A DNA stretch of 64,000 nucleotides from Streptomyces echinatus (GCF_014203595.1 NZ_JACHJK010000003.1:62001-126000), one strand, 5' to 3'; shown: positions 47,901-56,974, counted from the first letter of the stretch. Notes: generated by a model from the letters alone, not told the origin. A program made the numbers and translations.

Positions 47901-48157
47901 GTGCAGTACTCCTGTCCGAGAAATGAGGTACCCGTGCTGGGCGTGCTCGATCGGGGCGACGAGCCCGTACTACGTCTTGGGCAACGGCTTGTCTCCCGTC
48001 CGGCACGCTCCGGCGGCCGCAGGCAGTCCGCTGGGCGGTGTCGTGTCACCGGTACGGGTGCCGCACCGCTCGAAGATCGCCGAGCAGCGGTTCCGGCCTG
48101 CTGTCGATCTTTCAGCGTCCTCCCATGCCCATCAACATCGAAGATCAGTAGGATCCG

Positions 48158-48172
48158 ATAACTCAGGCTTAT
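48158..48172. promoter_or_regulatory. Candidate LysR binding site (T-N11-A)
   Basis: ATAA-N7-TTAT, giving T48159-N11-A48171, lies about 20 nt before the LysR GTG start, in the 290-nt gap between it and the divergent SDR operon. This is the classic LysR-box geometry and position. Confidence 0.55.
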
Positions 48173-48190
48173 GACGGGGGTCGGCAGCAG

Positions 48191-49081
48191 GTGGAAGTAC
48201 GCGACATCGAGATCTTCTTGACGCTGGCCGAGGAACTGCACTTCGGCAGGGCCGCCGCCCGGCTGCACCTCACGCAGGCGCGCGTCAGCCAGGTGATCGG
48301 ACGTCAGGAACGACACCTCGGCGGCCTCCTGTTCGACCGCTCCAACCGCCGCCAGATCCGCCTTACCCCGCTCGGCCGGCAACTGCGTGCCGACCTGCGG
48401 CCGGTCTACGCGAGCCTGCGCGAGAGCCTCGAACGCGCCCGGATGGCCACCCGCGGCAAGACCGCACGGCTGCGCGTCGGCATGATGCCGTTCAACGTGC
48501 CCGACATGTACCGCTACTGGGACACCTTCCGCTCCCGTCACCCTCAGTGGGAACTACAGCTGCGCCGGGCGCCCTACGTCGACCCGTTCGCCAGACTGCG
48601 CGAGGGCGACATGGATGTCTTCCTCACCTGGCTACCGGTGGACGAACCCGATCTCACCGTCGGCCCGGTCCTCTTCCGCGACCCCCGCGTCCTGGCCGTC
48701 GCCGCCGACCACGAACTCGCCGAACGGCTCGTCGTCCCGTTCGAGGCGCTGGCAGACTTCGGCCATGCCATGCCACCCGACATGCCCGACTACTGGGAGG
48801 ACGGCTACCTGTCGTTCCACACATGCCGGGGGAAGCCGATCGAACGCATCGAGCAGGTCACCAACGCCGATGAGCTGATCCACCTCGTCGGCACCGGCGA
48901 GATCGTTCACCCCTTCCCCTCCCACGTCACCCGCTACTGGTCCATGTCCTACGTCCGCTTCGTTCCCGTCCCCGACATGGGGACGATTCCCTACGCCCTG
49001 GTGTGGCGCAGGGACGCCGAGAACGACCTCATCCGCGCCCTCGCCCAGACCGTCCGCGACATCGGAGTCCTGCACTTCTGA
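48191..49081 (+). CDS. LysR-family transcriptional regulator
   Basis: 296 residues. Winged helix MEVRDIEIFLTLAEELHFGRAAARLHLTQARVSQVIGRQERHLGG, then the effector domain (LRVGMMPFNVPDMYRYWDTF ... MDVFLTWLPVDEPDL ... LIHLVGTGEIVHPFPSHVTRYW). GTG start. Divergent from the four-gene operon at 44831-47900, which it probably controls. Its C-terminus is clearly related to the orphan fragment at 23559-23873. Confidence 0.92.
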   Translation: MEVRDIEIFLTLAEELHFGRAAARLHLTQARVSQVIGRQERHLGGLLFDRSNRRQIRLTPLGRQLRADLRPVYASLRESLERARMATRGKTARLRVGMMPFNVPDMYRYWDTFRSRHPQWELQLRRAPYVDPFARLREGDMDVFLTWLPVDEPDLTVGPVLFRDPRVLAVAADHELAERLVVPFEALADFGHAMPPDMPDYWEDGYLSFHTCRGKPIERIEQVTNADELIHLVGTGEIVHPFPSHVTRYWSMSYVRFVPVPDMGTIPYALVWRRDAENDLIRALAQTVRDIGVLHF

Positions 49082-49163
49082 CGATCCCGCGCACAAGCCG
49101 CCTGGAAGCAGAGGCGGCTTTCCCAGGGCGGCCAGAAGGTCGTGGGCGAGACCGTCTCCGCTG

Positions 49164-50205
49164 GTGGTGCCGCGGCGGAACGGGAGCGGGCGCGGTCTTG
49201 AGCAGGTCCGGACCCAGCTCTTCACCGACGCTCTCGCCCAGGCGCACCGGTATGCCGAGCGGTTCGGGCACCTGGCCGTCCCCCACACCGACAGCTCACG
49301 CGGTCAGGGGTTCGTTCTGGGGCGGTGGCTGGCCAACCGGCGTGCAGATCCCGCAGGTCTGACCGCCCAGCAGACGGCCCTGCTGCGGCCGCTGCGCTGG
49401 GGTCTGGTGCCGTCCTGGGCGAGGGAGGAGAAGATCGGCGCGCGGATGATCTACGCCCGGGTGGAGACCGTGCATGAGAAGCCGGCCTTCCGCCGTGCGT
49501 TCCTCACGCGGCGCTGCCTGCTTCCGGCGGACGGCTTCTTCGAGTGGCAGCCGGGCGTTCGGGACCTGCTCGCGCAGTCCTCGGTCGAGGACACGCTGCA
49601 GTGCATCACCTCGGCGGCGACCGGCCTGGTCGAGGGCTGCGACGCGGCCGGCATCCTGATCCTGCACGGACGCCAGGTGAAGACCCTGGCCCCGACCGAC
49701 CAGCTGATCATCGACAGCTACCAGCTGCAAGAGCGCCTGGGCGAGGGCCCCTGCTTCGACGCCGCCCGCAGCAAGCAGGGCGAGCGCATCTTCCGCATCG
49801 CCGACTTCACCCAGCAGGAACCCCGCTGGCCCGCGTACGCACCCCAGGCCCACGACCTCGGAGTGGGCAGCATGATGGGCTTCCTGCTCTACACCGAGGA
49901 AGAAGAACTCGGCGCGCTGAACCTCTACTCCCGCAAGCCCGGCGCGTTCACCGACGACAGTGAGACAGCCGGCTGGCTGCTGGCCTCCCACGCCACGGTC
50001 GCCTTCTCCAGCGCCCGCACCCATGCATAGCTCGAGCAGGCCATCGCCACCCGCCACCTCATCGGCGAAGCCCATGGGCATCCTCATGAGCGAACGCCGC
50101 CTCACCGAACACCAGGCCTTCGACGTCCTGCGCCGCCACTCCCAGGACAACAACATCAAACTGCGCGACGTCGCACGCCGCGTGTGTGAGCGCGGCAGTT
50201 TGTAG
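49164..50205 (+). pseudogene. Mosaic pseudogene: helicase-associated + SRAP + GAF + ANTAR pieces
   Basis: A single open frame to 50030 joins three unrelated pieces. (1) VRTQLFTDALAQAHRYAERF ... GQGFVLGRWLANRR, a helicase-associated repeat. (2) LRWGLVPSWAREEKIGARMI ... FRRAFLTRRCLLPADGFFEW, the middle of an SRAP (HMCES/YedK) protein without its catalytic Cys2. (3) VRDLLAQSSVEDTLQCITSA ... ERLGEGPCFDA, a GAF domain. A TAG at 50028-50030 stands where the family has CAG, and one extra C near 50070 shifts the frame; after it the ANTAR domain can be read (MGILMSERRLTEHQAFDVLR, DNNIKLRDVARRVCE). The GAF-ANTAR gene is dead and the upstream joins look like recombination scars. Confidence 0.75.
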
Positions 50206-50721
50206 CCCCCGCGCAGCCAAGGCCCCGGGGGTCCCCGGCACGCTGCCGTACCGAGGGGCCCGGACCAGGCCCGGCACCAGTCGCCGTGAAACACGAGTTC
50301 CCCCACTGCCCGACAGACGACACGGATTGCTCATGGCCGTCGACCAGCGTCTTCGGCCATCTGCACCCATGACATCGTCACTCGCAGACGGCGGTGGTCA
50401 CACTCTCAGCGGGGATCACAAGCCAGCACCTGTGCCACCGATAAGCCCCGGGGCGGATTTCCGCCTCCCTCTGGGAAGGCTTTGAAGAAGCCCCCATGAC
50501 CGGCCAGCCAAGCAAGCTCCAAAAGCCCCGCAAGAAAGATGCCGTCGTGGTCACCTGGGAGCATGGCGCGGGCCACGACCCAGGGCACCGACACCGGGCA
50601 CCATGAAGGAGTGCGCTCAGCCATGCGCTGACCGTGATCCTCGCCCACCCGCCGCATCACGAACTGATCAGTGCGGGCCAGGCCACCCACGCGGCGGACG
50701 CATATATTTAGAGTAATCCGC
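50206..50721. other. Intergenic region, no gene recognised
   Basis: About 515 nt of short frames. The last 25 nt contain an AT-rich patch (CATATATTTAGAGTAATC) that is probably the promoter of the next gene. Confidence 0.35.
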
Positions 50722-51186
50722 ATGGACATGCGGAGGATTGTCGCTGTGCTGGCTGAGGAAGCTGAACAGCAGATCCAGGACCAGGTGTGGAAACTGACGC
50801 CGAGCGACCGCACACTCGCCCTCGAGACCGAGGCCGGCATGCGCGACGCTGTCGGTCCACCGGACGTCCAGGAATCCTTACCGCAGATCAAGCGACTCGA
50901 ACACCTGCGGGAGACTCTCGCCGTCCTGGCCATCTCCCTCGCACGCACTCACGGCCGCATGGCCTGGTTTCTCTCCGGCGCTCTCAACGCGCTCGAACCG
51001 GTCCTGCGCTGGCGTGCCTTGACCTCTGACCGAGGCGGCACCTTCGGCACTGTCCTCGCGAGTCTCGAGCAATACACCGAGGCGGAGGACGCCGTACGCC
51101 GCCTCCAGGATGCGCTGGCACAGATCACCACCGAGACAGTTGCCCCCGGCAGTGTCCACCCCGATCAGCAAGCAGATGAGGCCTGA
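50722..51186 (+). CDS. Hypothetical helical protein with a TTA codon
   Basis: 154 residues from ATG 50722. Mostly alpha-helical: RRIVAVLAEEAEQQIQDQVW, QIKRLEHLRETLAVLAISLA, WFLSGALNALEPVLRW, ASLEQYTEAEDAVRRLQDAL. No cysteines, no signal peptide, no family recognised. Leu53 is TTA (50878-50880), suggesting bldA-dependent translation. It stands alone between the mosaic pseudogene and the ANTAR gene. Confidence 0.6.
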   Translation: MDMRRIVAVLAEEAEQQIQDQVWKLTPSDRTLALETEAGMRDAVGPPDVQESLPQIKRLEHLRETLAVLAISLARTHGRMAWFLSGALNALEPVLRWRALTSDRGGTFGTVLASLEQYTEAEDAVRRLQDALAQITTETVAPGSVHPDQQADEA

Positions 51187-51570
51187 GCGCTCTCTCCTGG
51201 CAGAGTCCTTACCGCGTCCGTCCTCCGTCACGCGAGCCAGTGCGCAGCTGGTGAGGGTGCCCGTTCGGAACGTCAGCGTGGTCATGCTGCCGGCATTCGT
51301 TCAGCCCGCAACCGGTGATCCGACCGGCCTGTTCTCGTTGAGTGAGAAGTCAGGCTATGAACCATCCGACCTGGCGGGCGGACCACCTCACGATCATCTG
51401 CGCGGCCGGACACCTGTGATTCACCTGAGTGCTCCGGAATGACCTGCGGTCCCCTGGCAACCCGGAACGCGGAGGTTGGGAAGCGAGCTTCCCGTGCAAG
51501 TCCCCCAGGAACGGCTATGGGGACGGGCCGCGATCGGGTGGCTGCTGAACAGGGACCGGCTGTTGTGGTG
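51187..51570. other. Leader/upstream region of the ANTAR gene
   Basis: About 385 nt without a clear gene. The frame of the ANTAR gene is open back to 51439 but that part is not family-like. Confidence 0.35.
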
Positions 51571-51924
51571 ATGGCCATGTCCCCCTCGTCCCCCGATCCT
51601 CATACGCAGTCCCCAGCCGTCTCGGTCGATGAACTGGTGGCGGAACTGGAACGGGTGCGGGCAGAGAACAGACAGCTGCGTCAGGCGCTCGCCTCGCACG
51701 CGGTCATCGACCAGGCCATCGGCGTCCTGACCGTACTGGGCCGGATCAGCCCTGACGACGGATTCACGGTGCTGCGAGAGATCTCCCAGCACACCAACAT
51801 CAAACTGTCCGCCGTCGCAGAACACGTTCTCAAATACGCCCAGGGCGCCGCGCTGCCCGACGTCCTGCTGGAGGAAGTGCGCTCGGCCTTAACCCGCCAC
51901 ACGGGCGGCGACCGGCCCCTCTGA
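51571..51924 (+). CDS. ANTAR-domain RNA-binding antiterminator-type regulator
   Basis: 117 residues: MAMSPSSPDPHTQSP, coiled DELVAELERVRAENRQLRQA, then the ANTAR helices SHAVIDQAIGVLTVLGRI and DGFTVLREISQHTNIKLSAV. It has no sensor domain, like its paralog at 24407. Near the C-terminus Leu107 is TTA (51889-51891), so full-length protein may need bldA tRNA. The 3' end overlaps the convergent ATPase gene by 36 nt. Confidence 0.82.
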   Translation: MAMSPSSPDPHTQSPAVSVDELVAELERVRAENRQLRQALASHAVIDQAIGVLTVLGRISPDDGFTVLREISQHTNIKLSAVAEHVLKYAQGAALPDVLLEEVRSALTRHTGGDRPL

Positions 51925-52422
51925 GCGGCGGGCGGTCGTTGCCCGAAGTCGGTGTCCCAGAGGTGGACGTCCGGGGATGGCACCGCCGGGGTCGTCGGCC
52001 AGGGCGAGGCGGGCGGTGATGCGTTTGCCGACCGGCTCACGGTGGGCCTCGAAGCCCTGAGCGACAGCCATGACGATCTCCAGGCCGTGCTGGCCGACCC
52101 GGCCGGCATCCGCGGCCCGGGCGATCGGCAATACCGGGTCGGAGTCCCACACCACGATCTCCACCAGGCCGCCCAGGACGCGCAGATCGAGCAGAACCGG
52201 TCCGGGAGCGTACTTGCGGGCGTTGCTGACCAGCTCATTGACCACCAACTGCGTCAGGTCCATCGCGCGCTGCGAGAGGGGACATGCCTGGTGCCGCGTG
52301 CGTGTGCGTGCGTGCACGGCGTCGGTGGACCAGGCGACGGCGCAGCGCGGTGGCGTCGGGACGGCCGCAGAGGCGTCCCCGCCGTGACGGACACGGGCCC
52401 GCGGGCACGTCGACCAGGACAT
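51889..52422 (-). CDS. Anti-sigma-type histidine-kinase-like ATPase (HATPase_c)
   Basis: About 177 residues from ATG 52422 (start uncertain). Motifs: N-box QLVVNELVSNARKYAPGPVL, then VEIVVWDSDPVLP (G1 box variant) and GRVGQHGLEIVMAVAQGF (G2 box). RsbW/SpoIIAB-like ATPases of this type are abundant in Streptomyces as serine kinases of anti-anti-sigma factors. The N-terminal ~40 residues are Arg-rich and atypical, so the 5' end may be damaged. Confidence 0.6.
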   Translation of the reverse strand: MSWSTCPRARVRHGGDASAAVPTPPRCAVAWSTDAVHARTRTRHQACPLSQRAMDLTQLVVNELVSNARKYAPGPVLLDLRVLGGLVEIVVWDSDPVLPIARAADAGRVGQHGLEIVMAVAQGFEAHREPVGKRITARLALADDPGGAIPGRPPLGHRLRATTARRSEGPVAARVAG

Positions 52423-52575
52423 CGGCCACGGCGGCGAGACCAGCGAGCAGCGGGAGGAACAAAGATCAAGCTCGGGGCATGGGTGAGCAACCAGCGTTCC
52501 CGAGCCGCGTCCCTCTCCCCCGACCACATCGAACAACTCTCCAACATCGGCATGCGATGGACCCGAGGAGCTGTA

Positions 52576-52695
52576 TCAGTGCGCGAAGATCATGAAGAGG
52601 ATGGCGGTCGCTACCGCGCTGATGAGCAGGGAACCAAGACAGCCAATCCGGTTGCTGAAGAAGATCATGGTGCCCGTGTACCCGAAAAGCGCCAT
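52576..52695 (-). CDS. 39-residue membrane peptide
   Basis: MALFGYTGTMIFFSNRIGCL, then GSLLISAVATAILFMIFAH: two short hydrophobic segments around NRIGC. The hydrophobic pattern is gene-like and it ends cleanly with TGA, but no ribosome site precedes ATG 52695. It resembles small Streptomyces membrane peptides of unknown role. Confidence 0.45.
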   Translation of the reverse strand: MALFGYTGTMIFFSNRIGCLGSLLISAVATAILFMIFAH

Positions 52696-52781
52696 GGCCG
52701 CATCGACAAGTTCGATGGTGGAAGGCTGCCTGGCTGATGGCGGCCGAGGTGCAGTGAGCGTGCCGGTTCCTGCGGGAGGGG

Positions 52782-53246
52782 TCAGTCAGTGCCGATGGCG
52801 AAGGTTTGCTTGCTGCCGTAGTTGTAGGTGTTGAACACGCCGCTGGTAGCACCGACGATCAGGTCGACACTGTCACCGGCGGAGCGGCTACCCTCAATGT
52901 TGATCTTCACGGGCGCGTCGGTGCACCAGTAGCTCTTGTACTGCCGGCCGTTCTTCGAAGGCCCATAGCCGAACGTGAGGGACTGACCGGTGATCGTGCT
53001 GTCGTGGCAGTAGGCGTCCAGCACCCCCTGAATCACATACCGGGTCGGACCGTCGGACCGGACCGTGCCGTTGAAGCGCACGTCGTACTTAATATTCCCC
53101 CAGCCATCCCGCTCGATGTACGAGACGTGCGCCTCCTGAGTCGTGGCGCCGGCGGGAGCAGCCGACACCACGGGCAGGACAGCAGCCGCGACGGCGACCC
53201 CGACACAAGCCACAGGCCGTACACCACGAACCGAAGGAACAGCCAT
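52782..53246 (-). CDS. Small secreted protein
   Basis: 154 residues. Signal peptide RPVACVGVAVAAAVLPVVSA with cleavage near AGATTQ. The mature part is probably beta-rich (YIERDGWGNIKYDVRFNGTV, RYVIQGVLDAYCHD, SYWCTDAPVKINIEGS) with two cysteines likely paired. ATG 53246 follows AAGGGAAA. No family recognised. Confidence 0.75.
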   Translation of the reverse strand: MAVPSVRGVRPVACVGVAVAAAVLPVVSAAPAGATTQEAHVSYIERDGWGNIKYDVRFNGTVRSDGPTRYVIQGVLDAYCHDSTITGQSLTFGYGPSKNGRQYKSYWCTDAPVKINIEGSRSAGDSVDLIVGATSGVFNTYNYGSKQTFAIGTD

Positions 53247-53599
53247 CGAGCGTTTCCCTTAGAAGAGGCAGCACTTGCTTCGTCCAGACGGAGTGCTACC
53301 AGCCCACGGCCTCCCACCAGCCGGTTCGGCCTCCCGGAACACCACTTCGAGTGACTACGGCATATGCCGATTGCATCTACTAGCCGGACAGCATCCAGCC
53401 GACCACCGATGTAGCCCGATCCGCGGCGACCTGAGGAAGCGACACCAGCGCCACAGACAGCCAGACAGACGAAGGCGTCACCGCAGTCGCGGGCGCGACA
53501 GCCGGGCACGCGATGACCACCGACCGGGCCGCACGGGCACGTCGCCCCGGGTCACTGGTCCTTGAGCAGAAAGCTCGCCACGCAACCCCAGCCGGGCGA
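53247..53599. other. Intergenic region, no gene recognised
   Basis: About 350 nt between the secreted-protein gene and the DJ-1 remnant; only shadow frames. Confidence 0.35.
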
Positions 53600-53855
53600 G
53601 CACCAGCGCGCCGGAGCATTGCGTACCGACGAGCTGTCGCGAAGGCTCAAGCGACAGCCGGGAAATCAACTGGTCGTCGGCGACCACGTCTCGCGTCTTG
53701 ACGCCACTGCCGATCAGCACCGCCTCGGCCTCGGTGACATATTCCATCGGGCGCTGTCCGGTCACCTCGACGCCGTTCATCGACCTGACCACTGGTGTCG
53801 GAGTGGTGATGAAGGCTTCCAAGCCGTCCCTACGGCATCGGCTGATCAGCTTCAT
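53600..53855 (-). pseudogene. DJ-1/PfpI-family protein fragment
   Basis: The frame reads KLISRCRRDGLEAFITTPTP, VVRSMNGVEVTGQRPMEYVT and QLVGTQCSGALVLARLGL, including the nucleophile Cys of DJ-1/PfpI proteins (GTQCSGA). The ~30 N-terminal residues with the conserved Glu and everything after the nucleophile helix are missing, so both ends are lost. Confidence 0.65.
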
Positions 53856-53967
53856 AGCGCTCTCGGGCTGTCCGCTCCGTCAGGTCTTCCACGGCGAGCC
53901 ACACCCTTCACAGCGGCCCGGCAGCGTCCCGACCGTGTCGACATCACTGCGCAGCGGACGTTACGCC

Positions 53968-55551
53968 TCAGTTCGTCGTGGCGGTGGTGTGGTGCGGTCG
54001 GTTGTGTACCAGCAGGGCCGAGGTGAGGGCCGCGCACAGGAACACGGCGGCGATGACGGTCATGCCGGAATGGACGCCTGAGGTGAAGGCGTCGCCGATC
54101 GCGGCGCTCACGTTCGGCGGGGCCGCTCGATGGGCGCCGCTGCCGGTGGAGACGGCGTGTTCGATGGCGGGCCAGGCTGCGCGTGGGACGTGGTGGGCGC
54201 CGAGCTGGGTCGGCAGTTGGGACTGAAGCCGGCTGGCGAGGAGTGCGCCGAGCAGTGAGGATCCCGTGACGGATCCGATCTGGCGGAAGGTGTTGACGGC
54301 TCCGGAGGCCATGCCGGCGCGTTCGTGGGAGACGCTGACCAGGGCGGCGGCGGTGCTCGGCGCGGCCACCATCCCGCTTGCGGCGCCGAAGAGCGCGTAC
54401 AGCCACCACACCCGGGCATAGGGGGTGGTCGGATCCAGCGTGGTGAGTCCGGCTGCGGCGCCGGCGCCGAGAAGGAAACCGAGGGTCAGCGGGAGCTTGA
54501 AGCCGGTACGGCGGATCACGCGTCCGGCCGCGTAGGCGACGACGACGTAGACGCCGAAGAAGGCAAGCAGCCGCCATCCCACGTCCAGGGCGGACAGTTG
54601 CTGGACGCGTTCGTAGAAAAGCACCGACAGGATGGCCATGCCGGTGAAGCCGAACAGGGAGACGGCGCCCACGAACATGACGGCGCTGAACGACGCCGAC
54701 CGGAACAGGGTCATGTCCAGCATGGGGGTGCGGCCGGCGCGCTCGACGAGGACGAAGCCGCACAGCGCCGCGACCGCGATGATCCAGGCGGTGAGGATGC
54801 TGGGGCTGGTGTAGCCGTCGTGTCCGCCTTCGATGAGGGCGTAGACGAGAGCGGCGATGCCCACGACGGCCAGGATCTGGCCGGGGATGTCGAGCCTGCC
54901 GTCGGGGCCGCGCGATTCGGTGACGAAGGCGGCGACGGCCATGGTGACCAGGGCGAGGACAGCGGTCGACAGGAAGACCGTGTTCCAGTGGAAGTGGTCC
55001 AGCAGGGTGCCCGCGATCAGCGGGCCGGCGGCCAGCCCGATGCCCGAGGAGGCCGCCCAGGCGGTGACGACTTCGGTGCGCCGGTGGGGGTCGGGGAATG
55101 CCGCTCCCAGGATGGCCAGGCTGTTGGGCAGGATGAGAGCGCCGCCGAGGCCGGAGACGAGCTGGCCGGCGATGACGCCTCCCACTGAATGTGCGGCGTA
55201 GACGGTGAGCGACCCGACGATCATGATCGCGGCGCCGGTGAGGAAGGTGCGCTTGCGGCCGTAGAGGTTGCCGACGGTGCCCGCGGACATCACCAGGCAG
55301 GCCACGAGCAGGGCGTACGCGGAGGGGATCCAGACCAGGCCGGTGGGAGAGACGTGCAGATCATCCTGGATGGCCGACATCGCTGACACCGATGCGGTGA
55401 TCAGCAGAAAGGTCGTCATGGCTCCCAGACACATCGCGATGAGCGTGATGGCGGCGGCGAGCCGGGAGGACTGGTCCGAGGACCGGCGGACATCGGTATG
55501 CCGGTCGGTCGGCCTGAGCCGGCCCGGGGCGGGGGACGGAGTGGTGGTCAC
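53968..55551 (-). CDS. DHA2-family (14-helix) MFS drug exporter
   Basis: 527 residues with 14 predicted helices. MFS motif A-like GNLYGRKRTFLTGAA; motif C-like GLAAGPLIAGTLLDH; MDMTLFRSASF-type loop (TPMLDMTLFRSASFSAV) typical of EmrB/QacA relatives. Proton-coupled efflux of small molecules. GTG start 55551, 12 nt after the SDR gene, so it is the second gene of a two-gene operon facing an HxlR regulator. Confidence 0.93.
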   Translation of the reverse strand: MTTTPSPAPGRLRPTDRHTDVRRSSDQSSRLAAAITLIAMCLGAMTTFLLITASVSAMSAIQDDLHVSPTGLVWIPSAYALLVACLVMSAGTVGNLYGRKRTFLTGAAIMIVGSLTVYAAHSVGGVIAGQLVSGLGGALILPNSLAILGAAFPDPHRRTEVVTAWAASSGIGLAAGPLIAGTLLDHFHWNTVFLSTAVLALVTMAVAAFVTESRGPDGRLDIPGQILAVVGIAALVYALIEGGHDGYTSPSILTAWIIAVAALCGFVLVERAGRTPMLDMTLFRSASFSAVMFVGAVSLFGFTGMAILSVLFYERVQQLSALDVGWRLLAFFGVYVVVAYAAGRVIRRTGFKLPLTLGFLLGAGAAAGLTTLDPTTPYARVWWLYALFGAASGMVAAPSTAAALVSVSHERAGMASGAVNTFRQIGSVTGSSLLGALLASRLQSQLPTQLGAHHVPRAAWPAIEHAVSTGSGAHRAAPPNVSAAIGDAFTSGVHSGMTVIAAVFLCAALTSALLVHNRPHHTTATTN

Positions 55552-55563
55552 GGTGTCCTCGTC

Positions 55564-56262
55564 TCAGCCGAGCTGCGGGTACAGGGCGGCGACGCCACCG
55601 GAGAGGTTGGCCTGTACCTGGTGGCTGCGGTCGTCGACGACGATCTCGGCAGCCCCGGAGGCGATGCCGTCGACGGCCGCGCGGGCGACGTCCGCCGGGG
55701 CGGTCTTGGGCTCGGTGACGTGGCGGGCCATGTCGGTGTCCATGTAGCCGACGTGGAGTCCGGACACATTGATGCCCCGGGGGGCGAGCTGCTGTCGCAG
55801 CGCGTTGGTCAGGCTCCACTCCGCGGACTTGGCTGCGGCGTAGGCGCCGACGGCGGGGAAGCTGATCCACGACAGCGCGGAAAGGACATTGAGGACGGCG
55901 CCCCCGCCCTGGGCCTCGATCAGCGGGGCGAAGGCCCGGATCATGCCGAGGGTGCCCAGGTAGTGGGTCTCCATCTCCAGACGGATGGCGTCCCAGCTGC
56001 CGGTCAGTAGATCGGCGCCTGTGGAACTGCCCGCGTTGTTGATCAGCACTGTGATGTCACGGGCCTCCTTCGCAGCCGCGGCGACGGAGGCGGGGTCGGT
56101 GACGTCGAGCTGTATCGCTTTCACGCCGGGCAGATCGATCTTGTCCGGTCGGCGGGACGCCCCGTACACCGTGGCACCGCGCGCGGCCAGTTCCTGAGTC
56201 AGTGCCCTGCCGAGCCCGCGGTTGGCCCCTGTGACCAGGACCCTTGCTGTGCTGATGTCCAT
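55564..56262 (-). CDS. Short-chain dehydrogenase/reductase
   Basis: 232 residues. ATG 56262 follows GGGAGGAATC. Cofactor motif VLVTGANRGLGRALTQEL, VLINNAG, catalytic SALSW region and YAAAK (YxxxK). First gene of the operon with the MFS exporter. The pairing with an HxlR regulator suggests a response to electrophiles or quinones, which is inferred. Confidence 0.92.
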   Translation of the reverse strand: MDISTARVLVTGANRGLGRALTQELAARGATVYGASRRPDKIDLPGVKAIQLDVTDPASVAAAAKEARDITVLINNAGSSTGADLLTGSWDAIRLEMETHYLGTLGMIRAFAPLIEAQGGGAVLNVLSALSWISFPAVGAYAAAKSAEWSLTNALRQQLAPRGINVSGLHVGYMDTDMARHVTEPKTAPADVARAAVDGIASGAAEIVVDDRSHQVQANLSGGVAALYPQLG

Positions 56263-56290
56263 GATTCCTCCCTCGGGATACCCATCCCCA

Positions 56291-56316
56291 GCTGACTTAC
56301 GATTCCATAAGTCAGC
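56291..56316. promoter_or_regulatory. Perfect palindrome, probable HxlR operator
   Basis: GCTGACTTA-N8-TAAGTCAGC in the 107-nt gap between the SDR-MFS operon and the HxlR gene. A further half-site GGCTGACTT lies at 56329-56337, just before the regulator start. Size, symmetry and position fit a dimeric winged-helix regulator controlling both directions. Confidence 0.8.
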
Positions 56317-56369
56317 AGCGACGGTATAGGCTGACTTTGCATGACGCAAGCCAGGTGGAAGGTGGGGAG

Positions 56370-56876
56370 ATGAAGGATCTGCGGGAGGACCGGGACGCCT
56401 GGTCCATGGCCAATTGCTCCATCGCCAAGGCTCTGGAGATCGTCGGCAACAGGACAGCGATGCTGATCATGCGCGAGGCGCTCTTCGGCACACGCCGGTT
56501 CGACGACTTCGCCAGGCGTGTGGGCATCGGAGAACCCGCCGCAGCGGCGCGCCTGAAAGAACTGACCGCCGCCGGTCTCCTGGAGCGCGTCCCTTACCAG
56601 GAGCCCGGCCAGCGGACCCGGTACGCCTATCAACTGACCCAGAAGGGGCGGGACTTCCGGGCCGTCATCGTGGCGCTGCGGCAGTGGGGCGACACCTGGG
56701 CCGCCGACGAAGCCGGACCCCCGGTGGTCGTACGCCACGAAAACTGCGGTGCGCCGGTGCATGCGGTGCTCCGCTGCGACAACGGCCACGACGTTCAGCC
56801 TGGCGAATCGTTCATCGACGCCGGCCCGGGTCTCATTCGCGTCGCCGCGGACAGCCCTGACTCCAGCGGCGGCTGA
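56370..56876 (+). CDS. HxlR-family transcriptional regulator
   Basis: 168 residues. Winged helix NCSIAKALEIVGNRTAMLIMREALFGTRRFDDFARRVGIGEPAAAARLKELTAAGLLERVPY (the usual CPV.K.L..IGGKWT replaced by NCSIAKALEIVGNRT), then a C-terminal extension with three cysteines (ENCGAPVHAVLRCDNGHDV) resembling a zinc or redox site. ATG 56370 follows GGTGGGGAG. Divergent from the SDR-MFS operon it probably represses. Confidence 0.9.
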   Translation: MKDLREDRDAWSMANCSIAKALEIVGNRTAMLIMREALFGTRRFDDFARRVGIGEPAAAARLKELTAAGLLERVPYQEPGQRTRYAYQLTQKGRDFRAVIVALRQWGDTWAADEAGPPVVVRHENCGAPVHAVLRCDNGHDVQPGESFIDAGPGLIRVAADSPDSSGG

Positions 56877-56974
56877 AACACCGGGGAGGAACAACTCCAC
56901 CGCACAACGGGCGCGGCCGCCCCTCGCGGACCGGCACGCCGACACTGACAACACATGCCTCGAGGAGCGACCGC

